Notes: generated by a model not told the origin, from the letters alone. Positions 1-6,392 are shown, counted from the first letter of the stretch. The stretch: 7,734 bases of DNA from Collinsella aerofaciens (GCF_028209395.1 NZ_JAQLDQ010000038.1:1-7734), one strand, 5' to 3'. A program made the numbers and translations.

Positions 1-1
1 G

Positions 2-121
2 CAAGAAGGCGGAGGGCTAGAGCAAGGCGGGGCCGAGGCCGCCTCGATCAATTTGCGAAAGAATCTTGACGGTACCGTTGGAGCACGGCTTGTCATGGGG
101 GTATCCGCTGAACATATATAA
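2..121 (+). CDS. Possible 3' end of an unidentified + strand gene (partial)
   Basis: An open frame enters from the left edge and ends at TAA 119-121, four bases before a terminator hairpin at 125-150; that position is the main support. Its last residues read RLVMGVSAEHI, which I do not recognise. Third-position GC is only moderate, lower than in the genes to the right, so coding is doubtful. A rival reading is the frame ending at TAG 18-20 (last residues KKAEG), with GC-rich third positions but too little sequence to judge. In that case 21-124 would be a 3' untranslated region. In either case a + strand transcript probably ends at the hairpin. Confidence 0.25.
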   Translation, partial: QEGGGLEQGGAEAASINLRKNLDGTVGARLVMGVSAEHI

Positions 122-124
122 GTT

Positions 125-150
125 GAAGGCCACATTAAGTGGCCTTCTTT
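125..150 (+). terminator. Rho-independent terminator
   Basis: A perfect 9-bp stem, GAAGGCCAC (125-133) with GTGGCCTTC (139-147), has a five-base loop (ATTAA) and is followed by TTT. It reads as an intrinsic terminator for a + strand gene whose body lies left of the window. The U-tract is short, so efficiency may be moderate. Confidence 0.7.
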
Positions 151-156
151 GTATTC

Positions 157-356
157 GGAAAGTGTGTCCCGGAATCTGCCTTCGGAATGGGACGCAGTTT
201 CCGCTTGAGGGCCTGTTGGGAAAGCGCATCCCACTCTGATCGCAAATTCCGGGTCGCATTTTCCGCCAGAGCCCTCAACCGGAAACTGCATCCCACTCCA
301 AAGGCAAATTCTGGGACGCACTTTCCGAATCCCCATCCATCCGGAAAGCCCGTCCC
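157..356. repeat. Phased array of alternating inverted 14-bp motifs, 62-bp period
   Basis: Three 46-bp imperfect palindromes start at 157, 219 and 281, and a half copy starts at 343, so the period is exactly 62 bp with 16-bp spacers. Each palindrome begins with a motif like GGAAAGTGCGTCCC and ends with its reverse complement (GGGACGCACTTTCC type). The 14-mer therefore occurs seven times in alternating orientation, at 157, 189, 219, 251, 281, 313 and 343. Units A (157-202) and C (281-326), plus flanking GAGGGC (207-212) and GCCCTC (271-276), are also inverted relative to each other, so the whole block can fold into one long hairpin with B (219-264) in the loop. The spacers differ, and I see no cas-like gene. 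Possible roles are a REP-like mobile palindrome, a phased protein-binding array, or a structured RNA. I cannot match it to a named family. Confidence 0.85.
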
Positions 357-360
357 ACTC

Positions 361-476
361 TGAATACATCCAGCGAACGCATGAGAGCGTGTCGTCCAGG
401 ACGGTCTCGTCATCGGGGTGATGGAAAGTGTCACCCCCAAACGCTTGCCACAGTTGCGCCCACGAGTGTCAAGAAA
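361..476. other. Intergenic stretch with no gene seen
   Basis: No start codon with a plausible ribosome-binding site and no protein-like frame is visible here. The stretch holds a small near-perfect palindrome, CGTCC-A-GGACG, at 393-403, flanked by GAGA and TCTC. It also holds one degenerate copy of the upstream 14-mer at 423-436 (GGAAAGTGTCACCC, 12 of 14 matching the copy at 157), which is off the 31-bp phase of the array. Frames running through the repeat array into this region follow the palindrome rather than a protein. Confidence 0.5.
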
Positions 477-501
477 AAAGCCTCGAGAATTTCGAGGCTT
501 T
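474..501 (-). terminator. Rho-independent terminator of the flavodoxin gene
   Basis: A perfect 10-bp stem pairs AAAGCCTCGA (477-486) with TCGAGGCTTT (492-501) around the loop GAATT. Read on the - strand it is followed by a run of six T (from AAAAAA at 474-479, partly in the stem). It lies about 40 bases past the stop codon at 544-546 and so ends the - strand transcription unit. Confidence 0.85.
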
Positions 502-543
502 CACATTTGTATTGTTTTGCACGAAGGACCGCGAACGACGAAG

Positions 544-1095
544 TTACTCGCCCAGCACGGCCTTCTTGGCCGCCGCCGCCATGTTATCCATATCTTCCTT
601 GGTGGGATGATCCTTCGCGGCAACCCAGTTGTCGAGCAGCATCTTAAAGCGGGCGTTGTCGGGATCTTGCTCGAGCATGGCCTCGTAGCGCTGCTTGACC
701 GCAGGGCCCATCTTACCCTGGCACATCGCCCAGCCCGCAAGCTCGGCATCCCCAGCCAAATTGGAAGCTACGCGGTCGATAATCTGCTGGTAATAGCTCT
801 GGTCGGCGCCAAAGCCGCAGGTGCCAAACAGGAACACGCGCTTGCCGTGCAAGGCGGAGAGCAACGCCGCGACCGAAGGCGTGCACGCGCCCTTGTCGCA
901 CCAAAAACCGACGAGCACCATGTCGGCCGCGCAGGCCCCCTGCGCCTCGAGCGCAACCTGATCTGCATCCGCATCGTCACTCAACGCCGCGGCATGGACA
1001 AACTCAACGCCCGCAGCCTGCAGAGCGCGCTTGATCGCACCCGAAACCATCCTGGTATTACCGCTCTTGCTGTTAACCACCAAAGAGCACGTCAT
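544..1095 (-). CDS. Flavodoxin-like domain protein
   Basis: A single-domain flavodoxin fold protein of 183 aa, expected to bind FMN and move electrons in the cytoplasm; its redox partner is unknown. An N-terminal strand (SLVVNS) leads into the phosphate-binding loop SKSGNT at residues 9-14, which follows the (T/S)xTGNT-like flavodoxin pattern. GFWCDKGACTP (63-73), FLFGTCGFG (88-96) and CQGKMGP (125-131) resemble the Flavodoxin_3 type, the broader family that includes the bilirubin reductase accessory protein BilS. No bilR-like gene is present, so that role is not claimed. The protein has six cysteines. I chose ATG 1093-1095 because GAGG lies 10 bases upstream; an in-frame GTG at 1099-1101 would add two residues but leaves a 4-base spacer. 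The gene follows the exporter pair on the same strand after 127 bases and has its own candidate promoter. Confidence 0.85.
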   Translation of the reverse strand: MTCSLVVNSKSGNTRMVSGAIKRALQAAGVEFVHAAALSDDADADQVALEAQGACAADMVLVGFWCDKGACTPSVAALLSALHGKRVFLFGTCGFGADQSYYQQIIDRVASNLAGDAELAGWAMCQGKMGPAVKQRYEAMLEQDPDNARFKMLLDNWVAAKDHPTKEDMDNMAAAAKKAVLGE

Positions 1096-1154
1096 AGTCA
1101 CGTTGCCTCGTTTCCCCCAAAACTAAAGCCACTAATGCAATTTATTAGATGAAT

Positions 1155-1194
1155 ATCTTAGTACTAACGTGACAGATGTAAACCACCTTCTGTC
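1155..1194 (-). promoter_or_regulatory. Candidate promoter with overlapping inverted repeat
   Basis: On the - strand, TTTACA (1177-1182) and TAAGAT (1155-1160) are separated by 16 bases, a sigma-70-like pair placed to start transcription about 50 bases before the flavodoxin start. The -35 box sits inside the inverted repeat GACAGA-N12-TCTGTC (1171-1194), the usual arrangement for a repressor operator. This suggests separate, regulated expression of the flavodoxin gene. The promoter call rests on box matching by eye. Confidence 0.45.
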
Positions 1195-1222
1195 GATTGA
1201 TTAATTTGCCCCACGACCGTGC

Positions 1223-3082
1223 TTACTGGGCAAACTGGCTGCGGTAGAGCTCGGCATAGAAGCCGTCTGCCGCCAGCAGCTCGTCGTGCGTGCCGCGCTC
1301 GATAATCTGGCCGTCGCGCATGACCAGAATGCAGTCGGCGTTGCGGATCGTCGACAGGCGGTGCGCCACGACAAAGCTTGTGCGACCGGCCATGAGCTCG
1401 TCGAATGCCGCCTGTACCTGCAGCTCGGTACGCGTATCGATGCTCGACGTCGCCTCGTCCAGCAGCAGAATCGCCGGATCGGTGAGCATGACGCGCGCGA
1501 TGCACAGCAGCTGTTTTTGACCTTGGCTAAACGTGCCGCCGTCCTCGCCGATGACCGTATCGTAGCCGCCTGGCAGCTGCACGATAAACTTGTGCGCGTG
1601 CGCGCGCTTGGCGGCTTCGATAACCTGCTCGCGCGTGGCGTCGGGACAGCCGTAGGCGATGTTTTCGGCCACGGTGCCCTCGAACAGCCAGGTGTCCTGC
1701 AGCACCATGCCAAAGGCACGGCGCAGGCTCGAGCGCGTGTAGTCACGCGACGAGCGCCCGTCCACCACAATGCGCCCAGCATCGATATCGTAAAAACGCA
1801 GCAGCAGGTTGATGAGCGTCGTCTTGCCACAGCCCGTAGGACCGACCAGGGCAAAGCGCATGCCGGGCTTGGCATCGATGCAGATATCCTGCAGCAGTTT
1901 GCGGTCGGGCACGTAGCTAAAGTCCACATGCTCAAAGGCGACCTCGCCCTTCGGGGCGGCGAGCTCTACGGCGTCCGACGCGTCGGGCTCCTGCTCGCGC
2001 GCATCGAGCAGCGCAAACATGCGGCGCGCCGAGGCGTACGCGGTCTGAATTTGCGTAATGACGTTGGTGACCTCGTTGAACGGCTTGGTGTACTGGTTGG
2101 CATAGGACAGGAAAATCTGCACGCCGCCCACCGTGAGCGCCGCGGGCACGCCCGTGATCACGCCCACGCAGCCGATCACAGCGACCACGGCATAGATGAT
2201 GTTGTTGATAAAGCGCGTGCCGGGGTTGGAGAGCGAACCCATAAACTGCGCGCGCTCACCCGCGGTGTAGAGCTCAGCGTTGAGGGCATCGAAGCGCTGC
2301 TGAGCGTGCGGACCGTAGGCAAAGGCGTCGACAAGTTTCTGCTCGCCCACATACTCCTCGATATGACCACCGAGCTGCCCTTGGATGCGCTGCTGTGCTG
2401 TAAAGCTCTTGTTGGAAAGCTTGGCGATGGCGCCGGCTGCAAAAATGGAAAGCGGCGTGACGAGCACCACCACGAGCGTCATGATCAGGTTGATGGAGAG
2501 CATAAACGCGAGCGTGCCAACGATGGTGATAACGCCGGTAAAGAGCTGGGTAAAGCCCTGCAGCAGACCGTCGCCGACCTGGTCGACGTCGTTGACCACG
2601 CGACTCATAAGGTCGCCGTGGGCATGGCCGTCGATAAAACTGAGCGGCATGCGGCTGAGCTTATCGCTCGCCTCCACGCGCATGTCGCGCACCGTTTCGT
2701 AGGACAGGCGGTTGACGCAGTAGCCCTGCAGCCACTGGAAGGCCGCTGCTCCCACCACGACGAGCGCGAGTTTGGTAACGAGCGGCAGCAGCGCGTCGAA
2801 GTCCACCTGACCGGCGGCAACGATAAGGTCGATGCCCTCGCCGATGAGGATGGGCGTATAGAGTTGCAAGATCACCGAGATGGCGGCGCTCACAAACGAC
2901 GCCGTAAACGAAATACGGTGCGGGCGAACATAGCCCAGCAGGCGGCGCGTCACCGCGCCCACGGGATAGCGCTCGGGATCACCGGGTTGGCGCGGGCCGT
3001 CGCCCAGGTCGTTGAGGTTATCGTTGCCGGACACATTAGCGGTCATCGTGGCGACCGAACCGGAAGAAGTATACGGGTTCAT
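1223..3082 (-). CDS. Heterodimeric ABC exporter, subunit with catalytic ATPase site
   Basis: A type IV ABC exporter half-transporter of 619 aa, the usual length for a fused membrane plus ATPase domain. The six-helix membrane domain spans roughly residues 55-335. The nucleotide-binding domain has Walker A GPTGCGKT (414-421), Q-loop Q462, signature FSQGQ (518-522), Walker B ending LLLDE with catalytic E543, D-loop SSID (546-549) and switch histidine H574. Walker B and the H-loop are intact, but the signature has Q where SGGQ has G, matching the partner's degenerate site. A polar 35-residue N-terminal extension precedes the first helix. ATG 3080-3082 directly follows the partner's TAG stop and is preceded by a consensus AAAGGAGG (3091-3098, 8-base spacer) inside the partner's last codons, implying tight coupling. 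Substrate unknown; multidrug, lipid or peptide export are all possible. Confidence 0.95.
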   Translation of the reverse strand: MNPYTSSGSVATMTANVSGNDNLNDLGDGPRQPGDPERYPVGAVTRRLLGYVRPHRISFTASFVSAAISVILQLYTPILIGEGIDLIVAAGQVDFDALLPLVTKLALVVVGAAAFQWLQGYCVNRLSYETVRDMRVEASDKLSRMPLSFIDGHAHGDLMSRVVNDVDQVGDGLLQGFTQLFTGVITIVGTLAFMLSINLIMTLVVVLVTPLSIFAAGAIAKLSNKSFTAQQRIQGQLGGHIEEYVGEQKLVDAFAYGPHAQQRFDALNAELYTAGERAQFMGSLSNPGTRFINNIIYAVVAVIGCVGVITGVPAALTVGGVQIFLSYANQYTKPFNEVTNVITQIQTAYASARRMFALLDAREQEPDASDAVELAAPKGEVAFEHVDFSYVPDRKLLQDICIDAKPGMRFALVGPTGCGKTTLINLLLRFYDIDAGRIVVDGRSSRDYTRSSLRRAFGMVLQDTWLFEGTVAENIAYGCPDATREQVIEAAKRAHAHKFIVQLPGGYDTVIGEDGGTFSQGQKQLLCIARVMLTDPAILLLDEATSSIDTRTELQVQAAFDELMAGRTSFVVAHRLSTIRNADCILVMRDGQIIERGTHDELLAADGFYAELYRSQFAQ

Positions 3083-4939
3083 CTAGCAACCCTCCTTTGA
3101 GCAAGTAGGCGCAGGGGCAGTCGGGGCGGACGCGGGCACCGTGCTCCCCTGCTGGCCCTCGAGCTCCTCGCGGCGCAGCTGCGACTGGCAAATCTCGCGA
3201 TAGAGCTGGCAGCTTGCATACAGCTCGTCATGCGTGCCCAGGCCCGCAACCGATCCGTGGTCGAGCACGCAGATCATGTCGGCATCGCGCACGGTCGAGA
3301 CGCGCTGGCTCACGATGACCGTCGTGAGCGGCAGCCCGCCCTCGGCGGCACCGCGCACGCTGCGCTCGCGGATGGCATGGCGAAGCGCCGCGTCGGTCTT
3401 AAAGTCGAGTGCCGAGGCGGAGTCGTCCATGATCAGGACCTGAGGCGAGCCCACTAAGGCGCGCGCGATGGTCAGGCGCTGGCGTTGGCCACCGCTGAAG
3501 TTCTTACCGCCCGCCTCGACCGGGGCATCGAGCCCCTGCGGCTTGTTGCGCACGAATTCGCTGGCCTGCGCCATATCGAGCGCCGCCCAGAGCTCATCGT
3601 CGGTCGCTGACTCGTCACGCCAGGTCAGGTTGCTGCGGATGGTGCCGCTCACCAGCGACGCGCGCTGCGGGACGGTCGCGACCACATGGCGCAGCTGGTC
3701 GAGCGGCCAAGTGCGCACGTCGGCGCCCATCACGCTCACGCTGCCAGCGCTCGCATCGTACAGGCGCGGGATAAGCGAAACGAGCGTGGACTTGCCGCTG
3801 CCCGTGCCGCCGATAATGCCGAGCGTTTTGCCCAGCGGCAGCTCCAGGGTCACGTCATTGACGGCGTTGGCGGCGCCCGTGCCAAACGAAAAACTCGCAT
3901 GGTCAAAGCTCAGCGCGGAGACCGGAACAGCGTCACCCGCCAGGTCGCTCGGCTCGGGCAGCGCAACCGGCTGGTTGTCCTCGTCGGTGATGCTCGGCTC
4001 GCAATTGAGCACCTCGTTGATACGCGACGCACTGGCGCTCGCCTTGGTAAAGACCACGACCAGGTTGGCGACATACACGATGGAGGTCAGGGTCTGCGTC
4101 ATGTAGTTGACGAACGCCATGACCTGGCCCTGCGTGAGCTCGCCCACGTTGACCTGGATGCCGCCCACCCACAGGATGGCGCACACGCCCAGGTTCATCA
4201 CCAAAAACGTGACGGGATTAAGGATTGACGAAAGCTTGCCCACCGCGATGGCGGTATGTGCCTGGTCATCGGCCGCTTGGGCAAAGCGCTCGCGCTCATG
4301 GTCCTCGCGCACAAAGGCGCGAACCACGCGGGCGCCCGAAAGCCCCTCGCGGCAAATGAGCGCGATGCGGTCAAGCTTTGCCTGCAGCTGCTTGTAGTAC
4401 GGAATGCAGCGCGCCATGACAAACCAAAACACCAGGCCGATGGCGGGCGTGCAAATCAAAAAGATGATGCCGAGCTTAAGGTCGATGGCAAGGGCCGCGA
4501 CCATGGAGCCCACCGCCAGGAAGGGCCAGCGGATGAGCATGCGCACGCCCAGCGCCACAGCTAGCTGCACCTGGTTGACATCGTTGGTGATACGCGTGAT
4601 GAGCGACGGCGTGCCAAAGCGATCGAGCTCAGCATAGCTCAGCTTATTGATGTGCCCGTAGAGCGCGCCGCGGATGTCGGTACCCATGCCCTGCGAGGTG
4701 AGCGCCGCCATCTTTTGGCAGACGAGCGTAAACGAGATGCCGATCACGGCCATGGCGGCAAGTACCATACCGTAGTGGACGACGGCGTTCACGTCGTGCG
4801 AGCCAATGCCCTTATCGATCATCTGGGCAATCACGAGCGGCGTCAGCAGGTCAAAGATCACTTCGATCAGCTTGCACGCAGGGCCAATCACCATATACCG
4901 TCGAAACTTGCCACCAAAACGCCTGAGCAGCTCAATCAT
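3083..4939 (-). CDS. Heterodimeric ABC exporter, subunit with degenerate ATPase site
   Basis: First gene of the exporter operon, 618 aa from the chosen start. The membrane domain covers about residues 15-300 and the ATPase domain about 340-590. Motifs are Walker A GGTGSGKST (377-385), Q-loop Q425, canonical signature FSGGQ (481-485) and Walker B VLIMD with D505. The next residue, normally the catalytic Glu, is D506, and the switch histidine is replaced by Q545 (VSQR). Glu to Asp plus His to Gln is the recognised mark of the degenerate subunit in heterodimeric exporters such as TM287/288. The frame extends upstream to TTG 4972, but ATG 4937-4939 has AGGGAG (4949-4954) nine bases upstream and gives the typical family start MIELLRRFGGKF. 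The Ala/Pro/Thr-rich tail ends in KEGC, whose codons also supply the next gene's ribosome-binding site. Confidence 0.95.
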   Translation of the reverse strand: MIELLRRFGGKFRRYMVIGPACKLIEVIFDLLTPLVIAQMIDKGIGSHDVNAVVHYGMVLAAMAVIGISFTLVCQKMAALTSQGMGTDIRGALYGHINKLSYAELDRFGTPSLITRITNDVNQVQLAVALGVRMLIRWPFLAVGSMVAALAIDLKLGIIFLICTPAIGLVFWFVMARCIPYYKQLQAKLDRIALICREGLSGARVVRAFVREDHERERFAQAADDQAHTAIAVGKLSSILNPVTFLVMNLGVCAILWVGGIQVNVGELTQGQVMAFVNYMTQTLTSIVYVANLVVVFTKASASASRINEVLNCEPSITDEDNQPVALPEPSDLAGDAVPVSALSFDHASFSFGTGAANAVNDVTLELPLGKTLGIIGGTGSGKSTLVSLIPRLYDASAGSVSVMGADVRTWPLDQLRHVVATVPQRASLVSGTIRSNLTWRDESATDDELWAALDMAQASEFVRNKPQGLDAPVEAGGKNFSGGQRQRLTIARALVGSPQVLIMDDSASALDFKTDAALRHAIRERSVRGAAEGGLPLTTVIVSQRVSTVRDADMICVLDHGSVAGLGTHDELYASCQLYREICQSQLRREELEGQQGSTVPASAPTAPAPTCSKEGC

Positions 4940-4983
4940 AAAAGGGTGCTCCCTATCATCATTCACACTCAATTCGAATCATG

Positions 4984-5013
4984 ATAGTACGGTGAGCCCA
5001 AAAGAAGCGTAAA
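4984..5013 (-). promoter_or_regulatory. Candidate promoter of the ABC exporter operon
   Basis: On the - strand, TTTACG (5008-5013) and TACTAT (4984-4989) lie 18 bases apart, about 45 bases before the chosen ATG at 4939. The palindrome ATTCGAAT (4972-4979) sits just downstream of the -10 box and could be an operator. No regulator gene is seen on this side. The boxes are matched by eye only. Confidence 0.45.
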
Positions 5014-5084
5014 CAACTCGTCATTTCTAATGGGATTCGGTTTCCAGAGAAGCGGAGAGGTGCGCACGCCCGGTCAGCGGCGCG

Positions 5085-5102
5085 CCAATCGATTGGTATA
5101 CT
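5085..5102 (+). promoter_or_regulatory. Extended -10 promoter with perfect palindrome (copy 1)
   Basis: TATACT (5097-5102) is preceded by TGG, giving an extended -10 element; no good -35 box lies 16-18 bases upstream. The perfect 12-bp palindrome CCAATCGATTGG (5085-5096) abuts the -10 box and could be an operator. Transcription would start near 5109, leaving a leader of about 44 bases with GAGGT (5142-5146) six bases before the ATG. Confidence 0.5.
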
Positions 5103-5152
5103 TACAGTAGTGCTACCAGCTGAGTCGCCAACCCTTGAAATGAGGTGCCGAG

Positions 5153-6184
5153 ATGAACGACATTCTCGCAAGAAGAGCAAGACGAGCAACCGTGGGCATC
5201 GCCCTTTCCGCGGCACTTGTCGCGGGAATCGCCCCCGCAACGGCGATCGCGGCAGAAACCAGCGCCCCCACCGGTGCAGTTGCCTTGCAGACGGAAGATG
5301 CGACCGCCGCAAAAGAAAAAGCGTATGCAGCCATGCAGGAAGCGCTCAAAAACCTCGAGGCCGCAAAAGACGCCGCAAGTCCCGAGAAAATTGCGAGATT
5401 CAATGATGACATTGCCCGTTTTCAAGAGCTCCGCGACAAGATGGTGGCGCAAGCCGCCGAATTGAGGGAATCCCTTCCCGCCATGCAAGCGGACGTCGAT
5501 GCAGCCCAAGCCAAATACGACGAGGCCATCAACCGGGTAAGCGAGCTCCAGGCAAAATTAGACAAGAAACTTGAGGCGCTTAAGGCACTCGAAGCACTCG
5601 GCGACGAGGAGCTTGTCGAAACTACTAAACAGCAAATAAAGCAGTTGCGCAGTGAAATCGTAACGGCAAAAGCGCAAGAAGACTCTTGCAAAACAGGGCT
5701 CCGCGAGCGCCACGACGGCCTCAAAAGGCAGGAAAGACAAGTTAATGACTGTGAACGTGCTGCAGAGAAGTATAAAGCCCATACCGACCAGTTCATAGCC
5801 TGGCGAGATGCGCTCCTCGACAATTTGAAAAAAGCGCAAACGGCCTATGACGACGCCTGCAAGGCATACGAAGAGGCAAAGGCCGCGGCAGACAAGGCCA
5901 CCTCGCCCGAGATAACGCAACCGACCGAGACGACGCCTCCCTCCAACTCGGCGCAACCGGCCGAGGCGACACAGCCCACCGGCTCGTCCGCGACCGGCAA
6001 AAATACCCCGCCAAGCTCCACCAAGCAGGCGAACTCGAGCAGCGGCAAGCAAGCAGATACGACCGTCGGCAAGCTTGCGAACACGGGCGACACAGCGCCG
6101 AGCGCAATCGCACTCGCAGCAATCGCCGCCGCAGGCCTCGGAATAACCGCCACGGCCACACGCCGCATCAGGAACTCAAAATAG
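5153..6184 (+). CDS. Secreted coiled-coil surface protein with LANTGD wall anchor (copy 1)
   Basis: A 343-aa protein I cannot assign to a named family. It has a signal peptide (about 1-33: n-region RRARR, hydrophobic TVGIALSAALVAGIAPA, cleavage near AIA/AET) and a long Ala/Glu/Lys-rich helical region (about 50-249) expected to form a coiled coil. A Pro/Thr/Ser-rich linker follows (about 251-306), then the sorting signal LANTGD (308-313), a hydrophobic segment (about 315-335) and the basic tail RRIRNSK. It is therefore expected to be exported by Sec and linked to peptidoglycan by a sortase. LAxTG is the motif known for class E sortases of high-GC actinobacteria. The helical region has three cysteines (C179, C200, C236). 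It is about 77% identical to the next gene, with differences concentrated mid-protein. GAGGT lies six bases before the ATG. Adhesin or scaffold roles are guesses. Confidence 0.88.
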   Translation: MNDILARRARRATVGIALSAALVAGIAPATAIAAETSAPTGAVALQTEDATAAKEKAYAAMQEALKNLEAAKDAASPEKIARFNDDIARFQELRDKMVAQAAELRESLPAMQADVDAAQAKYDEAINRVSELQAKLDKKLEALKALEALGDEELVETTKQQIKQLRSEIVTAKAQEDSCKTGLRERHDGLKRQERQVNDCERAAEKYKAHTDQFIAWRDALLDNLKKAQTAYDDACKAYEEAKAAADKATSPEITQPTETTPPSNSAQPAEATQPTGSSATGKNTPPSSTKQANSSSGKQADTTVGKLANTGDTAPSAIALAAIAAAGLGITATATRRIRNSK

Positions 6185-6229
6185 CCGCCAGAGCATACTA
6201 CCTTCGCCAATCCACAAACCCAGAGACAA

Positions 6230-6270
6230 AAAGAGGTCCGTTTCCCCAACCCAGGGAAACGGACCTCTTT
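6230..6270. terminator. Long perfect hairpin after surface gene 1
   Basis: A perfect 17-bp stem pairs 6230-6246 (AAAGAGGTCCGTTTCCC) with 6254-6270 around a 7-base loop, 45 bases past the stop codon. On the + strand only a short TTT follows; on the - strand the flanking T tract is longer (TTTTT), so it may act in both directions. The same stem recurs after surface gene 2. Confidence 0.75.
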
Positions 6271-6392
6271 ACTTGAAAAACAGATGGTAATGCCGCCGTC
6301 TCTTGAACCACGCAGCCATCAATGCCCAGACAACACTAGCAAGCCGCATTCCTTAAGGGATAGATTTAATGGCTGTTAATCAAGGGGTATAC
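6271..6392. other. Junction between the tandem units
   Basis: No gene is seen here. The left part up to 6344 is homologous to 7580-7656, including GCCATCAATGCCCAGACAAC, which in copy 2 reads in frame into an anchor remnant (INAQTT...). The right part (6345-6392) is unique and contains the near-palindrome ATTCCTTAAGGGAT at 6348-6361. The region looks like a scar from the duplication. Confidence 0.5.

Larger units (their letters stand above)
5062..6344 (+). repeat. Tandem duplication, unit 1
   Basis: This unit carries a promoter, a coiled-coil surface gene, a hairpin and a short tail, and is repeated directly at 6393-7656. Homology starts at GCGCACGCC (5062 and 6393, offset 1331) and ends in the shared stretch GCCATCAATGCCCAGACAAC near 6344 and 7656. 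The first 309 bases differ from unit 2 at only three positions by eye. A unique 48-base stretch (6345-6392) separates the units, so the junction is not a simple head-to-tail fusion. Confidence 0.9.

Noticed and set aside
157..356. CRISPR-like regular repeat array
   Set aside because: The period is regular, but the 16-bp spacers are too short, the repeat is a 46-bp divergent palindrome, and no cas-like gene is present.
135..440. Protein-like frames on both strands across the palindromic array
   Set aside because: They arise from the repeated 14-mer (GKCVP and NSGTHFP-type peptides on both strands), lack ribosome-binding sites, and mirror each other because the DNA is palindromic.
544..1101. 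Bilirubin reductase accessory protein (BilS) identity for the flavodoxin
   Set aside because: It shares the general flavodoxin subtype, but there is no bilR-like reductase nearby and the residues visible do not separate it from other members.
1286..3100. Long + strand open frame of about 600 codons opposite the second exporter gene
   Set aside because: It is the antisense shadow of a GC-rich gene. It has a His/Arg/Asp-rich composition with no domain, whereas the - strand frame has all ABC motifs.
4940..4972. Longer start (TTG at 4972) for the first exporter gene
   Set aside because: ATG 4937-4939 has AGGGAG nine bases upstream and gives the typical family N-terminus. The extra residues overlap the ribosome-binding site and the region just below the promoter.
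5153..5260. Tat signal peptide from the twin arginines in RRARRATVG
   Set aside because: The residues after the arginines do not fit the Tat consensus (no SRRxFLK-like pattern). A basic n-region of a Sec signal is simpler.
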